From contig NZ_CP118963.1 of the NCBI RefSeq assembly GCF_029024105.1, positions 1,984,001 through 2,048,000 on the forward strand: DNA of 64,000 nucleotides. Direction: 5' to 3'. The DNA is from Acinetobacter lwoffii. Lineage in GTDB: Bacteria > Pseudomonadota > Gammaproteobacteria > Pseudomonadales > Moraxellaceae. This document shows positions 63,012 to 64,000 of this stretch, piece after piece. Position 1 is the stretch's first letter. Every line of letters starts with the position of its first letter. The position numbers and the translations under genes were made by a program. The notes beneath the pieces were generated by a model. The model was not told where the DNA came from and did no database searches. It saw only the letters and a list, made by a program, of their open reading frames with translations.

Positions 63012-64000
63012 TCAATCAAACATCTGGGCTTTTAAACGCACAATTTCATCACGCATACGCGCAGCCTGCTCAAACTGAAGCTCTTTGGAAGCTTTCAGCA
63101 TTTCCTTTTCAAGCTTGTTAATGTGTTTCGCAAACATTTTTGGATCTGCCATGATATGCCGCTCATCTGCACTGATCGCACGTGCCTGATCCGAGGCTTT
63201 CAATTCAATTAAATCATCATCCAATACTTCACCGGTATCAATTTCCTTGATCACCTGACGCACTGCACTGCGCGGGGTAATGCCATGTTCTTCATTAAAC
63301 TGAATCTGCTTGGCACGACGACGGTCTGTCTCATCAATGGCTTTCTGCATCGAATCAGTGATTCGGTCTGCATACAGAATCGCCTTACCTTTCAGGTTAC
63401 GTGCAGCGCGGCCAATGGTCTGAATGAGAGAGCGCTCGGAACGCAGGAAACCTTCTTTATCCGCATCCAGAATGGCGACCAGTGACACTTCCGGCATATC
63501 CAGCCCTTCACGTAGCAGGTTAATCCCAACCAGTACATCATGCACCCCAGTACGCAGTTCATGAATGATTTTGACACGTTCAACAGTATCGATATCCGAG
63601 TGTAAATAAGCGACCTTAATCCCGTATTCTTTCAAATAAGAGGTTAAATCTTCAGCCATACGCTTGGTCAAGGTTGTAACCAGCACCCGCTCATTAATAT
63701 CTTTACGCAAATTAATTTCTGAAAGCACATCATCGACTTGCGTCAGAACTGGACGGATTTCAATTTCTGGATCAATCAGACCAGTTGGACGTACCACCTG
63801 CTCGACAATCTGTTGGGATTTTTCCAGCTCGTAACGTGCGGGCGTTGCGCTGACATAAACAGTCGTCGGCACAATCCGTTCCCATTCCTCAAATTTCATC
63901 GGCCGGTTATCCAGCGCGCTTGGCAAACGGAACCCGTAATTCACCAGATTTTCTTTACGCGAACGGTCGCCCTTATACATGGCGCCAATCTGCGGCACCG
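63012..64000 (-). CDS. uvrB: UvrABC system protein B, C-terminal part (runs off the window)
   Basis: The last 329 or so codons of uvrB; the gene continues beyond position 64000. Visible: VPQIGAMYKGDRSRKENLV, the helicase domain 2 motifs (VLVTTLTKRMAEDL; AYLHSDIDTVERV; VGINLLREGLDMPEV; QTIGRAARN) and the C-terminal UVR domain (about the last 40 residues, ELQFEQAARMRDEI) that contacts UvrC. It is the damage-verifying helicase of nucleotide excision repair. Confidence 0.97.
   Translation of the reverse strand, partial: VPQIGAMYKGDRSRKENLVNYGFRLPSALDNRPMKFEEWERIVPTTVYVSATPARYELEKSQQIVEQVVRPTGLIDPEIEIRPVLTQVDDVLSEINLRKDINERVLVTTLTKRMAEDLTSYLKEYGIKVAYLHSDIDTVERVKIIHELRTGVHDVLVGINLLREGLDMPEVSLVAILDADKEGFLRSERSLIQTIGRAARNLKGKAILYADRITDSMQKAIDETDRRRAKQIQFNEEHGITPRSAVRQVIKEIDTGEVLDDDLIELKASDQARAISADERHIMADPKMFAKHINKLEKEMLKASKELQFEQAARMRDEIVRLKAQMFD

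Overview
The window is a stretch of bacterial chromosome that reads as Acinetobacter (Gammaproteobacteria, Moraxellaceae). This genus call is an inference from protein sequence and gene order: the dat-ddc pair for 1,3-diaminopropane, the EF-P/EpmB divergent pair, MoxR-DUF58-transglutaminase, nudix-mnmA-hflD-purB, a pstSCAB cluster with long PstC and PstA, and a tandem pair of small secreted proteins typical of Acinetobacter/Moraxella. No database was searched.

Layout. 1-4480: an arsenic resistance cluster on the minus strand (Grx-type arsC; then arsR, Trx-type arsC, acr3, arsH, arsO), with a shared ArsR-operator-like dyad in front of arsC and arsR. 4500-8135: a decayed, AT-rich accessory segment ending at tRNA-Val(GAC). 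It holds a frameshifted S24/LexA-like peptidase tail, a GAF-GGDEF diguanylate cyclase, several unrecognised or broken small reading frames and the N-terminal stub of a tyrosine integrase. 8136-23100: core genes: tRNA-Val, moxR/DUF58/tgpA, cstA with its small partner, efp facing epmB, a PilZ-like protein plus a FimX-like degenerate REC-PAS-GGDEF-EAL protein, rpmE, a BASS-type transporter and gloA. 23057-40100: ampG (with an unusual inserted Ig-like region), a Lon-like protease, grxD, argD, a LysR regulator, nlpD, surE, two small secreted paralogues, dacC, a gamma-carbonic anhydrase, nudix-mnmA-hflD-purB. 40136-42690: a DUF2238 membrane protein and sohB, separated by a two-gene cassette bounded by a duplicated terminator plus sohB tail. 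42842-47786: pstBACS with a Pho box. 48111-51020: ddc and dat. 51496-64000: SIMPL protein, PAP2 phosphatase, proB, obgE, an IS5-family element splitting a small membrane-protein gene, an HxlR regulator, gap, a frameshifted large gene, rarD, a lipocalin and the 3' part of uvrB, which runs off the right edge.

Working together: the ars genes reduce arsenate by two routes and export or modify arsenicals. Pst imports phosphate under a Pho box. EpmB modifies EF-P encoded across the divergent promoter region. nlpD, dacC, ampG and the PAP2 phosphatase all serve peptidoglycan growth or recycling. The most unusual observations are the Ig-like insertion in AmpG, the cassette between repeats beside sohB, the IS-split gene that can be rejoined exactly and has an intact look-alike 20 kb away, and the decayed island at tRNA-Val with helically phased repeats at the integrase start.
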